Assembly (NCBI GenBank): GCA_907163375.1
Contig: CAJQUW010014373.1
Location: 1 to 64,000, forward strand
Length of the DNA: 64,000 bases
From: Prostheceraeus crozeri
Taxonomy: Eukaryota > Platyhelminthes > Polycladida > Euryleptidae
Direction: 5' to 3'
The notes beneath the pieces were generated by a model, which saw only the letters and a list, made by a program, of their open reading frames with translations, made no database searches and was not told the origin of the DNA. Position 1 is the first letter of the stretch; the number at the start of each line of letters is the position of its first letter. The position numbers were made by a program, and so were the translations under genes. Positions 39,230 through 51,657 of the stretch are shown here, piece after piece.

Positions 39230-42060
39230 AAGAAATCGAAAGGTAATAATAATAATATGTTTATATTCTCAAAAATAAAAATCAAATCAATCACAAGCAT
39301 TGCAAATTAAGTACATACATGGCGCATAATGCGCAAGTCAGAATTCAATAGAGAGGTGGTGTGCGGGAAGAAAGAGTTTTTTCTTTGAAGAGTTCTGCTG
39401 AGTGGGACCCTGTATTGACTTCGCAGCTTCTTTGGTATTCTTTGATGCAGCACATGATTTTTGTTTCCTTCAATTTGTTTAAACAGTACCTTACTTCTAC
39501 CGTCTCTTCTAACTTTCAATTCGTTTTTCCTGCATTTACACAAACTTTTGTTTCGGCTACCAAAGTATATATCATAGATCAGTCTATGAGCCCTGTTGTC
39601 AATTTTCTGTAGCTTGTACTCGCTCTCGTGATTGATGCCAACAAACAGGGGGCTTGAATATTCTAGCATGGATCGGATGATTGACGTGTACACTGTGTGC
39701 AGCTCTGAGCTTGTTAAAATGTTTTTCAGTCTTCGCAATATATGGAACCTTTGCATTGATTTGACATACAATTGGTGGACGTGCGATTTCCAGTTTAGCT
39801 GATCGTTAATAGTAATGCCAAGAATCTTTGTTTCTTCGACCCGAGGAATACGGAACTAGGACACAAACCGTGTTCCTTTTCGTGTAAAAACCATCACGAT
39901 CACCTTTGATTTGTCCATATTTAACTTCAGTTTATTATTGATGCACCATTTTGCCACATTGGATGTTTCGCTTTCCACCATTTCTACGATTACAGATTCG
40001 TTTTTGCTTTCCATGGGCAAGATGATATTAAGATCATCAGCATATTTTACTGTGCTTCCTTTTTCGATACTCGAGCACAGATTCTTGGTGAAGGCGCAGA
40101 ACAAAGCTGGGGCGAGGACTGAGCCTTGGGGCACACCTCTCATCATGGAGATCCGCTGTGAAAATCTATTTTCAACATATATTCTTGCTGTTCTATCTTT
40201 CAGATAGCTTTGAAGCCAACGCACAAATCCGATTGGGAAACACTCCCCGGCAAGGTGATGAAGAAGGCGATTGTGATCAATTAGGTCGAACGCCTTAGAT
40301 AGGTCATAGCTTATCAGTATAGCTCCTTGATTCAATTTTTCGTCCATAATTTTCGTTAATCTGTCCATTACCTCGATCAGGGCTGTCGTAGTGCGAGAAA
40401 AGTCGACATAATACTTCTATGTTCGAGGAAGTTTCTCTTTCAGTGAGTAGATTTCATAAAAAGAATGTGAAAATCGTTCTCTTCTCATATCAATGTCATT
40501 GCAATGCAACAGGAATAAAATGAAAGAACCTACTGTTGAGAAAGTTCAAAAAGTTTCATGCTATGATAGACTATTCCTTCTCCTACCGCGTCTAAATTGC
40601 TGATTAGAAAGAGTCGATGCGCATGCATCCCCTTCGGCAAGAAAGGGGCGGAATGATCATACAATCTCATTTTTCGGACAAGTCTTTCTGCTACTTAATC
40701 TGAAATTGAGATTTGAGAATGTAGCTAGGGACATAAAAGAGGTTCACAAAAAATACGAATTTAGCATGAAAACGAACTTTTAAGTTGTAATTTTAGTGAC
40801 AGTTTCCGACAATTTGATTAAGGCTTGAATATGGAGATGGCAGCGAATAATTTGACACTTTGGCAAGCACCGAAGTTTTGAGAATGTCAGATATTTACTT
40901 TTCTAGCCTACTGCCACAGAAAGATGTTCTCAATGACCTGGGAAACAGCGTTAAATCGTTAATTTTGTAATTCTAACTGTAAATTGTCAGAATTTATATT
41001 TTCCTGAGATTATATATGAAAGCAGTCAAATGCATGAATCATGATAAACCAAAACAAGAAAATCAGCTCTATCGTTGCTGACATTGAAGGAATTATAGCA
41101 GTTTCCATGAAACCACGAGAGATCTAGTTGCATCCTATTTCAAATCTGATACATTGATACAACAGACACTGCAACATATTGTGAAGTGTTTTATAGCGAT
41201 GCACTATTATTTTGCGAGATGATGAATTATTTCGAGGAGAACGAAAATGGCTGACTTTGTGCGTCAATATTCTGTCTTTTATCAGCTCTCATTGATATCT
41301 ATACTTTGCGATTTAGATCTCGATATCAAGTTTACTGGGTTGGTCAATCCTTCTTGTTTAACTATTCGGCGCTCTTCCACTAACTGTATTGTCGTGTCAG
41401 TGATCCACGGCAATTTCTTCGATTTTTGAAGATTGAGAAACGCTTTTGGCAGATGTAGAAATAGCCATTCGTATTTCATTCCATAGTTTTCTGGGGTTGT
41501 TTCTTTATCTGCTGCTATAAGTACTTCGCATTTGTTTCGAACATCTTTTCTGATGGTTCAAGCAGTCTCCTTCATTAGATAGGTTCAAAGAGCAGTGTAG
41601 TTATTGGATGCGAAACTTTCTTAAATATTGCTTTGAATTTGTTTATCAGAAGATTGTGGTCAGGGTTACAGTCTGCCCCTAGGCATCAGGTTCTGACAAC
41701 TTTAATACTGTTCCTCAATCTGTCACATTGCGATATAATCAACCTGATATCGGACTTGTCCATCAGGTGCATTACTGTCTCGGGTGATGTCTAAAGTACG
41801 CATTCGTGATCAACAACCTGCTCATTCTACAGAATTCAATGAATCTCTCTCCTTATTCGTTTCACTAAAACCTCATTTTCATCAGTTGTTTATCCGTGTT
41901 TCCCAACTTTGGCACTTGCATCAGCATTTAATCATCTCTTCATATAAGCTGTGTTCGCAGAATAAAAATCATCAATTTCTTCATCCTCAACGTTAGTCGT
42001 TGGAGCATAAAACTGTAAAGGAGTGATGTTGAATGGGTGGAAACATCGTCATATGCCACG
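39230..42060 (-). mobile_element. LINE relic with endonuclease and reverse transcriptase
   Basis: Minus-strand pieces in 5'-3' order: apurinic-type endonuclease C-terminal half (VYAPTTN..EIDDFY-like near 41,990; DYIA...GADCNPDHNLL near 41,650-41,740), a spacer with LPWITDTTIQLVEERRIV (41,282-41,479), then reverse transcriptase 39,856-40,368 with ILISYDLSKAFDLIDHNRL (motif A), RGVPQGSVLAPALF, VKYADDLNIIL (motif C), and the thumb/C-terminal part 39,307-39,771 (YTSIIRSMLEYSSPLFVG). A TAATAATAATAAT tract at about 39,243 marks the 3' tail. The stretch 40,400-41,240 between spacer and reverse transcriptase is not recognised and may be an insertion or decay. The 5' end is truncated. Several stops and shifts make it dead. 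Confidence 0.82.
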
Positions 42061-42364
42061 AACCTGCATCAACTATTGCATCTACTATTAAATCGGCAAC
42101 GAGACGAGTAACTGAAATTGCCATCAACAAACAGCTGTTGAACATTGTAATTCCTCTAATTTAAGCAAATCGAAAGATTGGATTTGTATGGAACTGCCGT
42201 GGAAACCAAGCTTTTCGCTTTATTCAAAACCCTATAACTGCGGTGGAGCGACCCCACTGTGTCTCCTTTACCTTCTATTTTCCGCTCTTTTAATATCTTT
42301 TTGTGAATTCTCAACATAGTGTATATTATCGAAAGAATGAGAAATGACGATCACATGCTCCACT
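42061..42364. other. Dispersed-repeat piece
   Basis: 42,105-42,222 matches 36,770-36,872 imperfectly. Nothing else is seen. Confidence 0.45.
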
Positions 42365-42961
42365 CACAGAATTAGATTCATCTGCGCTCGCTTCGGTTTC
42401 CTAGAAAGGAAGAATTGTATGTAACCTTAATATCGAAATGGCACATCACAGAACTAGACAACTTGCTCCTTCTCGAATGGATAATTTGTGTATCACTTGC
42501 TATTGAAAATGGCAAACAATAAGCTGGCAGCCGGTTTTGGACACCAGAGCCAGTGAGAGATGCGTGCGTGCTGTGATATCACTTCGCACACACCAAAACA
42601 CACATCGCGTGGCTAGCATTCGATTCAGCGTATGCACTATGCAGTGAGAAGTGCTGAGGAGAGGATGTGAAAACATCATGTGAACTCATTTTCGTGCGAC
42701 TGCTACTTTTTTTAATAATGATCGGAAGGGCCAACATTATGTAGAAAACTTGTGCGCAATGATCTGAATTCTTCGAATCTGAAGGAATTGTGGCAATCGA
42801 AGCACTTTGCTGGAACTCACATTAATCCGCAAGCGACGCACGACTTTTTTTCCTATCTCTGTAATGTACTGGGAACTCCTTTTTGCCCACTTAATAGGTT
42901 CCTGGATGTGCCGGCGACTTCGAAAAAACCGAAGCAGATAAACAAAATATTTAATTCTGTG
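42365..42961 (+). mobile_element. CACAGAATTA MITE, copy B
   Basis: Nearly collinear with copy A at 25,416 over the whole length, with the same CACAGAATTAGAT and ATTTAATTCTGTG ends. Flanking octamers GCTCCACT and AATCCACT agree in the last six positions, consistent with a decayed 8-bp duplication. Confidence 0.9.
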
Positions 42962-43219
42962 AATCCACTACTTGTTTCCAGATTTCTTGCAATCCGATAT
43001 GAGACTGAATTTCCCCTTTTGCCGGGTTAGCCAACGCTTTACATCTTGCACTCCATCATGCATCTCAATTCAACGAATCTATAAACTTACTGAGATAGGT
43101 CTTTTCTCCACGTGTTTTATGATTTTCTCCAAGAATATGATATCCCTTGACTTCTTTACTGTCTGCAAAAATGCAATTTTCTGATTTTCAATAACTTGAT
43201 AATAGACAATTTCCATTCT

Positions 43220-44170
43220 AATCTAATATGACTGTTGTCTGTTCCCGATCTGTTTGACTACTTCGCATGGATAATGGGTCATCTCTGACCTGTGCCTATA
43301 TTGAAAACCAGATGAATCATGGTTGCACTCGTTACAACAAGAATTAACAAAACTCAGAGACTATTTATGACTACTGTGATGCTACCTTAAGATTTGTTAA
43401 TTCTTTCAACGATTTGGGAATCCTCATTTCATCGGACCTAAAGTTTAGTTCTCATTGCGACAGAATTGCTAGGAAAGCCTATTCTCGTGCTTACTGCTTT
43501 CTGAAAGGTTTTACGTCACCTAACGTCGATTTATTGATCCACGGCTACAAATCCTTTGTTGGACCTATTCTTGAGGACAAATTCTCAAATATTTAGAAAC
43601 GTGACTTAGTGATTTAGAAACATATATTTAAAACGTGACATAGATCGACTTGAACGTGTGCAGAGATATTTTACTCGAACAGTTTGTAAAAAGTGTGGCA
43701 TTTCGTACACCGACTACGATCACCGACTAAAACCGACTGTTGTATATTGCTCCCCTTTGGAAGAGAAGAACTATCTTGGACCTTTGTTTCCTTTACAAAA
43801 CCTTCCACAATTTCATAGACTTTGACTTTGATAAATTCTTTATTTCCGTCCCCTTTTCTCACTGTACACGCTTTGGTTTACCAATAATCCGCTTCAACTA
43901 GTTCCCCGTATTTTCCCCAAAACGTAATTGTTTCAGTAATTTCTTTTTTTTCGTGTTTGCAAAGTTTGGATTAAATTGCCTTTGTCGTGTATTTTGGCTC
44001 CGTCAATTTTTGCTTTCAAAAAATGTTTAAAGAATGAGCTTTAATTGTGTTATTGTGACAAGAGAAATCATTTCTGCGCTCGTCTGTAAGAGCTAACGGC
44101 GGTGGCCATGAATTGCTTTTCTGTAAATCACTGTGCGGAAAAAATTTATCTTATCTTATTTTACTGTGAT
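43220..44170 (+). mobile_element. LINE relic (reverse transcriptase C-terminal part and tail)
   Basis: NDLGILISSDLKFSSHCDRI and the following KGFTSPNVDLLIHGYKSFVGP (about 43,405-43,590) belong to the thumb of a non-LTR reverse transcriptase; DIDRLERVQRYFTRTV and a later LLPLEER-like segment (about 43,640-43,790) continue it in other frames. TTTATCTTATCTTATTTTAC at about 44,146 looks like the repeat tail. 5'-truncated and broken. Confidence 0.75.
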
Positions 44171-45372
44171 GGATGGCTCACATCTAAAAATTCCGATTAT
44201 TTCTAAGACTGGACACTTAACTTATTCCACAAATATAGAATATATTAATTAAATTAATTAAATTGTTCCCTAGAAGCTCACACAAAGAACAGTGCGCGAT
44301 TCTACTTGCAGTTTCAACCGAACCATTTAACCCGCTCATGCATATTGTACTTAAGGACATATATGCACTTGTACTTCATGTATACTCTCTTGAGGACATT
44401 TTGACCCACATCCTTTGGTGTAACCAAAGGAAAGAGGAGATCAATGCGTTCCTAATGGCACCTCTCTCGACTTCGTACGATCCCCAGAACGCCTGCAAAT
44501 TGCATTTGAAAAAAATTTTGTTTTCCAAAAAAACTTTAATTTTGAAAATAATTTATGCATCAAAGGGTTAAGCATGACAGTCAACAACTTTTTCTTCTCC
44601 AATCAACATGACATTACTTATATATGTGTGTGCGACAATTTAGAAGTGATGCATGAGCAAATAATGTTGTGAACATTTTTCATTAAGTGCTGTCAACTTG
44701 TCCTCTCGATAAATTTTGTCACAGTTGCATGATGAGTGTTTTTCTTGCCAGAAAGATGAAGTAGTCTCCCTTACAACAACCACTGAGGGGAAGGAAGTGT
44801 GGTCGCTCTAGGGGCCTGCTCTACAGTCACCTCATCGGGGCCTGTAGGCCTTCTGCTTCTGATAGATAGCTATCATTTATTTCGAGCACCGACGTTATAT
44901 TTCAATAGATAGTGATTATACATGATTATGTATACATTGTCTTTTACGAAGTCGAACATTTTTGAAATTAAAATCCTAAAATTAGGCTTACTGTAATTTG
45001 TAAGGTAAACATAATTATAGGAATGCGATGTTGGATATGAATGTTGTTTTAGTGTTTGTTGTAGATTTTGAAGATGGATCAAAATAAAAACTATAGACTC
45101 GGCCACAAATTCTGCGTGACGTGTTCTGGCAACAATAATTATCAAATGTAATTTTCGGTTCCCAGTCATAGTTATTTGAAAGCGACACCCATTAATTCAT
45201 TCATTAGCGGCTGATCAGTATACCGGTACTATGTTTCTTTATCTCAATTCTCCTTTCACATGCGAACAAAGAAAAATTTTGCTGAAGGTGTGGATTAGAA
45301 AGTGGGGTCAGAATACACGATTAACATTTTCCACTCACTTGGCGATTTCCGTAAAACTATCAGCAGCGGCGA
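44171..45372. other. Host-like DNA without recognised genes
   Basis: Several short frames, none with a recognisable domain. Confidence 0.4.
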
Positions 45373-46077
45373 TTATTGTCTCTTACTCCCAGTTGAACAC
45401 CTAAAGTTATTAAACTTAGAATCATTGGGCAAACGGCAGGTCCAACTATTATGTAATTGTTCGCCTTTTATCATATCGTCAAAATGCATGCTAGTATACA
45501 TGTATACAGCATCCGTGCACTTGTACCTTCTAAATGAAGTAAAAACAAAGCATTCCAATTCAACATTCATTTTTTCATCAATTCTACTCTTCTTTCTGAC
45601 AATGAAAAATTTATCATACGGGCTATGAGTTCTTTTCAATCGAAAGAAAGGACAAACTACACAATCTCTCATCGGACATACTTTTTTGAGATTTCTCAAG
45701 ATAATTCTTTTCAGAGTAGAGAAGGATCCTTCACAACCACAACTAGACACGCTAAGCGGGGTGAGTGTTTTGAGTAACTTTTCAGTCGTGGGGAAAACAT
45801 CAGAAAAATCACGTTCCATCAGGTTCAGAAACCGTGATGCACTTTCTATCTGACCAGAAAACTCATCGGTTTTATACAAGATTTGTAATTCAGCACGAAA
45901 TTTGTTTGGCAAAACAAAGTATCTTATCTTTATCGATAGAACGAAACAAATTATTAGGAGACAAGACAGATATAGCATTCCCGTAACACTGGGTAATGTT
46001 TGAGAGGAGTCTTTACCCTGATGTCTGCCAACTCGAGATATTACTGGATGACATTTATCAACAAACGATGTTTCCAT
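45373..46077 (-). mobile_element. hAT transposase C-terminal fragment
   Basis: The frame contains FPTTEKLLKTLTPLSVSSCG followed by CEGSFSTLKRIILRNL, the C-terminal dimerisation block of hAT transposases (usually ..S.aEReFS.Lkrik). After this point the sequence is not transposase-like and runs into a Lys-rich tail. The catalytic domain is missing. This may come from the same broad superfamily that moves the 8-bp-duplication MITEs here, but no shared ends were seen. Confidence 0.7.
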
Positions 46078-46215
46078 GCCAATACATAATTACATCAGAT
46101 GCGTGTTTATCTTCTTAACGTTGAATCTTCTTTCACCATGTAGATTTCGCCACTTTGTGATGTGTTACCAATAAGCTTCAAATAAAGCAGTACAAATATT
46201 AATAATTACCTATTA

Positions 46216-46300
46216 TCTTCTTCTTCTTCAGCCGTTTTCAGTCCACTGCTGGATGAAGGAAGGCCTCTACACGATGTCGCCAACCTCGTCGGTCGTATAA
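46216..46300 (-). mobile_element. RTE-type LINE 3' end
   Basis: TCTTCTTCTTCTTCAGCCG followed by TTTTCAGTCCACTGCTGGAT and AAGGCCTC, i.e. the reverse of the AGGCCTA..CAGCAGTGGACT..GGCTGAAGAAGAAGA end common in RTE-like LINEs. Only the last ~85 bp are present. Confidence 0.6.
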
Positions 46301-47911
46301 TTACCTATAGTAAGAATTAAATTTCTAAAATTTACTTTTAGGCCTAATTGATCTATCATTAAGAATGAAGCGAAAAAGTTGGTTTAACATGATAATTTGA
46401 CAGCACACGCTGTTTACCTTAATTACCTTGAGAAATCGCCACTGGCTATCAGTCTACATGTGGTCGTTGGAGAGGAGTAAAGTCTACATGGAGGGGGCCA
46501 TTAACGTTGGGATCACTGTACCAATAAAATTCATAGCATTTCTTTGAAATTTTCGATATAGTCGGACATGTACATGGCCTTGGCCTTGTGGCGTTTTTTA
46601 TAACACAAATTGATTTTAGTCACTCTAAAGACTTGAAAAGCATTGTTGTATTTTAAAAGGCATGCTCCTGAACATACCCTTTCTTTTGTGTAGTATTTCC
46701 CTTCACTTCTGCGTGCATTATACTTTCTAGATTTCTGGGCTACGTTCACAATAGCAATCAGACAATGCAATTTTTGTTAGCTTCGCAGCAAACACTCCTC
46801 CGCTCGGTTCTTATGGAGAATTCATTTGAAAATGAGTTTGACCCTAGTGTCGTGTTCTTATTCTACGCTTCACTGCTTCACCAAGAGACTTAAATCAACT
46901 TTTTACTAATTATTTGCAGAAGATAGATTATTTGACCAAACACATTTATTAAATTATATTCTCGCTCTACGGTTATCAAAATTCTCAATTCAATGATTTG
47001 TGTGCCGTGTCAGATAACATTAAAAATATATGCATGAAAAATTTGCCTTCATTTATCACCTTCAAATAGATTGTATTGATAACATCAAATCACTCATGAG
47101 CACAATTGTTCAAAGCACAACAACAATCTCAAAATTCCACAAGCTTTTTGGAACGTGGAATTCTCATGTCTTTATCAAAATCTTTCCATCCCATTGCAAA
47201 GACAAATAAATACATGCAGTCCAGCAATTTTGCTCAGCCAATATTTTCTTAGGAAAACGTTTTCATTGTTTACAACTACCCGTTCAGCGCACCGATCTTG
47301 CAATGCAATGAAGCATTGTTTTCTGCTTCCTGCTCAGCAAAGAAGAAGCACAGGACAGTTGGGAGTGATGCAATGACAGATTACTATGAAATGCGCGTCA
47401 ACTCATGATTTCAAAGTCATATATAATCCTTTATTCACTTAATCACAAATCAATCAACTTGTACAAAATCGAACTGTCACTGCCTATTTTACAAATAGTT
47501 ACACAAAGGAGGTGGTACAAATAGAAAATATACAATTGCACCGAGACCAACAGAATGCAGACATCATGCACCCTTTGTCAACTCTATCTTTGTCACAATA
47601 ATTACAGAGCACAATACAATAATAATGTGTTACACACTAATACATTAATATGTAACCAGTACTTTTTCATGAAATTGTGAATACAACGTAGACAACATAG
47701 ACAAGTGAGCCATTAAGGTTGGTGGACAACATAACAGCAACATGGACTCAGATGTCGGTCGGCATTAGACAGTAATACATTGGGCACTACATGCCCTCGT
47801 ATTTATTGTCTATTGTGAACCACCTGCTACATTGTTTGAGACTTTATATATCTGCTTCCGAACCTAGATAACCAGCGACTACACTATAAACTATGCAATA
47901 TCAAAACTACT
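46301..47911. other. Host-like DNA without recognised genes
   Basis: Nothing recognised by eye on either strand. Confidence 0.4.
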
Positions 47912-48113
47912 TACGAAAGGGATGCACAAAACGAGAATAACAAAATGTACGAAGGCGCTATTGTTCGTGCTCATGCACTACGAAAACGATTGGCCTCCTA
48001 TTTGATAATAAAGATAATCCAACAGGAAAGACAATCGCTTTCGTAGTGCATGAGCACAAACAATAGCGCCTTCGTACATTTTGCTATTCTCGTTTTGTAC
48101 ATCCCTTTCGTAG
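47912..48113. mobile_element. Short MITE with ~75-bp inverted arms
   Basis: The left arm (about 47,912-47,988) and right arm (about 48,033-48,113) are inverted copies with few differences: ACGAAAGGGATGCACAAAAC against GTTTTGTACATCCCTTTCGT. The loop is ~45 bp. No coding capacity; the target duplication is not clear. Confidence 0.88.
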
Positions 48114-48600
48114 TCAAATTCAGATAGTTTTCGTACTCTACAGTTTACAGTGCAGTCAGATTCAAATTTTTAATTTCTATTGATTCATTTATTAGACATG
48201 TAGCACATACTCGTACTTTTCCTTCTTTTTAGAGTGCGTACATCATGCAGTTAGAAATTATTTGGAGAAGTTTGACCATCTCTGAACTAACAGAACAGAA
48301 AATACAAGAATCAACATATTTCCTTGCGACATCATACCGCAAAGTTATGAAATCGTTTCAGAACAGTAGTTTATGGGGAAGATGTATCTCTAAACTCAAC
48401 ACTTCTCACATATGCGAGGAAAACAAAGAAAATTCCCATTTTTATCGGAAACTTCTATCTGCTTCCCATCGAATTAACATATATTTCTCCTTATTCTGTT
48501 TGATCATGAAGAGGAACCGAGAAAAAACCCAGCAGACACGTAGCGCTGTAATTGCTAACTCGTCCTGTCGGCCTAAATGAAAGTTCCCATGCAGAATGTC
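48114..48600. other. Gap left of fold-back copy 3
   Basis: A second AAGAGGAACCGAGAAAAAAC-type stretch at about 48,510-48,545 resembles the arm of the fold-back family, so the true left part of copy 3 may lie here in rearranged form. No gene is recognised. Confidence 0.4.
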
Positions 48601-48639
48601 TAAAATCGTTTGCGCTGTCTATGATGGCATTCGAAATCG

Positions 48640-49389
48640 CTTGACAAACATTGTCTGTATATCCTAAATCGAGAAAATATAGACAAATGTTATTTTTACC
48701 AATTCAATATTCTTTCCATTGGTTTTACATGGCGTTTTCTTTCATCCTGTCTGACATAAAGAAGAACAGACAGAGAAAACTCGGCAGACGCAGTGATTTG
48801 CAAAGCCATAGTATGAACATCAGTCTGTGTAAGGCCGCTGTCACACAGGAAAAAGCGTCTCCCATCTTCCATGTCACTTGCCTTTCTGCACATTCTTCAT
48901 AAGGCGTCTTCCATAAGGGGTGATGAGACGATTTTCATCTGTCATCTTCCGCCTTCCATCTTCCATTTTCCACCTACCGCAGTCACACTAGGAAAATCCA
49001 TTTCCGATACAGTCAGTGCTATTTTTCACTATTTACCGTTGTTATGACGCTGTCTTGATCCTCATCCTCGTTCGACATTGTGAACAAAGGCTGTTTTCTG
49101 ATTGCCTCTCTTTGCAAATCACAGTTTTCTATCTCTTCCCTCAGACGTCACTTCAAGTTGTTCTATTTTTAGAACAGTCTTGCGGCTGACGCGTGACGGT
49201 CTATGAACATGAATTTCATCAGCCTCATAATTTCATTCCTTATGTCCGATGGACGACGCCTTATGACTTTTACTGTGTAACAGCGTGACGGACGATAGAA
49301 GATGGAAGACGCCTTTTCCTGTGTGACCACGCCCTAAAATTGTCATTTTCGGCCTCGTTCCCTGAAGAAATTGGTTCTGGCGGTGGCCT
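48640..49389. mobile_element. Fold-back element, copy 3 (one arm), interrupted
   Basis: 48,640-48,832 and 49,338-49,389 together match the right arm of copy 1 (ATCCTGTCTGAC.. CTCGGCAGACG.. then CTCGTTCCCTG..GGTTCTGGC). The two halves are split by the Harbinger-type MITE at 48,833-49,334. It is the most diverged of the three copies and its left arm is not clear. Confidence 0.75.
48833..49334. mobile_element. Harbinger-type MITE with TAA duplication, nested
   Basis: Inverted ends: GGCCGCTGTCACACAGGAAA at the left against GGGCGTGGTCACACAGGAAA read inward from the right. TAA flanks both ends (48,830-48,832 and 49,335-49,337), the 3-bp duplication usual for PIF/Harbinger. 502 bp, non-coding, with CATCTTCC repeats just inside the left end. 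It sits inside fold-back copy 3. Confidence 0.9.
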
Positions 49390-49778
49390 TAAGACCTCGC
49401 TATTTGAGTTCCGGCCTCTAGCATGGAGGAGCCTGCTGCTGCATCCGCTTTTCCTACCCTATGTCGGTGTCCAGTGAAAACAGTCTATTCCAATAATTTG
49501 CGATGCTAACAACCATTCATTACGCACGTTTGCTTGTATTTTGATGAACATCGATTCAATTTTACTGCAACTATCTATTAGCTGAGATTCAAAACATAGC
49601 TCCCAACTTTCATGGGAAAGTCCTCGAGTACTTTTCATTCAGATTTAATGTGCGTCAACGTCTTTGAGGAGCAAATGGAAGACAATGAATAAGTATTTTC
49701 ATTCTGTGAAATCATGCAATGCCCGTGCATACAGCCTTAATCTTGAGGCACATTTTCATCTTCTTCAATACGTCAACT

Positions 49779-50358
49779 CACAGAATTAGATTGTTTTGCT
49801 CTTTCAGTTTACTGTAAGTGAAAACAAATTCAAAGCAATGGCACATGCTGAACTTAGGAAGTGGACAAAAAGGAATACCTATGACCTTATAAAGATAGGA
49901 AAAAGTCGTGCGTCACTTGCGGATTGCAGTGCTTTGCAGTGCTTATATCAAAGTGCTTCGATTGCCATGATTCCTTCAGATTCGAAGAATTCAGATCATG
50001 GCGCACAAGTTTTCTCCATAATGTTGGCCCCTCCTATCATTATTTAAGAAAATAGGAGGCGCACGGAAATTGGTTCACTTGATGATTTCACTGTCCTCTT
50101 CTCAGCATTCCTCTCTGCATAGTGAATATAGCCAGACAGCAATGTGTGTTTTGGTGTGTGCGAAGTCACCCAATCACTCACTGGCTCTGGTGTCCAAAAC
50201 CGGCTGACAGCTTATTGTTTACCATTTCCAGTAATAGGCGAAAAACGAATTATCCATTCGAGAAGGAGCAAATTGTAATGTGCCATTTCGATGTTAAGGA
50301 TAGATATGCATCCATTCTAGAAACCGAAGCCGCGTGCGCAGACGAATCTAATTCTGTG
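49779..50358 (-). mobile_element. CACAGAATTA MITE, copy D, reverse orientation
   Basis: Both ends are recognisable (CACAGAATTAGATTG and GAATCTAATTCTGTG). The body is the reverse of copies A and B, diverged, with TGTGTTTTGGTGTGTGCGAA and CATTCGAGAAGGAGCAAA as landmarks. Two frames across it (49,796-50,047 and 50,122-50,421) are repeat-derived. No clear flanking duplication. Confidence 0.85.
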
Positions 50359-50882
50359 CCAACCGAAAGGAACAGTGATGCAGACATGCGAAGTATACCG
50401 GCATTCAGCATTCAACACTAAACGGAAATTATTTTCAGAGCTTTTCCGTGAATTGACGCAAACTTTGGTGACTAAAAGAGCTGCGTAGCAGGTATCTTGC
50501 TGTCATATTCATTAATCACTCCACTTGCAATAAAAATCACATCAAAGAACTTGGCCGTCGATTATCCGAATTTTCTGTTTGTTCACACTATTTGTTACTG
50601 ACACACGTTTTGTTGCTTCATTTCGCTAGGGTGTAGCTAGAGACCGTTTCGACCACATAATACATACATGCTTTCTTCAGTATTATGAGATAACTTTGCA
50701 ATTATTTGATAGAAATATGTGACTATCCTGTGAGAATAATCAAACTCTAAGATGCAGAAATGTTGTAATAGAAGAATGCAAGAGTGATAGGTCATACATT
50801 CACTGCTATTGGAAAAGAATTAAAACTTGGAAGTTTTACAGATATCTAAGAGATAGAAGAAGGCCCATCAGTTTTTAGAAAA
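50359..50882. other. Host-like DNA without recognised genes
   Basis: Nothing recognised. Confidence 0.4.
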
Positions 50883-51657
50883 GATCGGCAATGATAAAAT
50901 GACATCATTTTATTCAGAGGAAAAATGATGTCATTTTATATCATTTTATTTTTGAAAAATGATATAAAATGATATCATCAAAAATGTTTGTTTCATTATA
51001 TTTTCTAATTGTAGATTCTCCGCATTTTGTATTGAAGCAAATTTAGTCTCTTTCGTTTTGTTCTACCCATGTCCTTCCGCACTGGTTGATTCATGTAGCG
51101 AAAAGCAACAGGCTATTATCTGTCAGTCTGTCACACAAATTGTCAAACAACTCATTAATAACACTGTCTTGATGTTTTTGAAGTCTTGAGTGTAATCTAA
51201 ATATTTTTAGTCTTTTTTCGTACTTTAGATACTGTCGACCTAACCAACTGCACATGGTAGGCGTATTTGTAATTCGAGTGTATAAAGTTTAAATTAAAAC
51301 TTACGATGTCTAATGTAGCGGCCATGGGCCTTGCCTAACTTTTGATATAAAGAAGCTTTGTATGACTAAACTGCTTTCTTCGGTCTTCCATTATTTGGAA
51401 TCTGTCGATGCTGCATGCAATCTAATTTCAATTTCATTGATAAGAGCAGCAAAAAGTAGCATGGTAGCAGTGTAGATCGAAACATTCGTATGACTAGATC
51501 TATTTAAGGTGTAGACCTACATATATTTTACTAATAAATGGTAAATTTTCATTATGAAAAATATAATGATGTATAATGATATCATTTTACATCATTCTAT
51601 AAAACTCGTAAAATCATTTTACATCAATTTGAAAGTAAAATGATATCATTGCCGATC
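50883..51657. mobile_element. Element with GATCGGCAATGAT ends and ATGATATCATTTT repeats
   Basis: The ends are inverted (GATCGGCAATGATAAAATGA against TCATTTTACTTTC..ATCATTGCCGATC). Just inside both ends are many copies of the palindromic AAAATGATATCATTTT-type motif in alternating orientation. 775 bp, without coding capacity. Target duplication not fixed. Confidence 0.75.

Noticed and set aside
44263-44571. 102-codon frame ending in a Lys-rich tail
   Set aside because: No recognisable domain, no repeat partner and a composition typical of chance frames.
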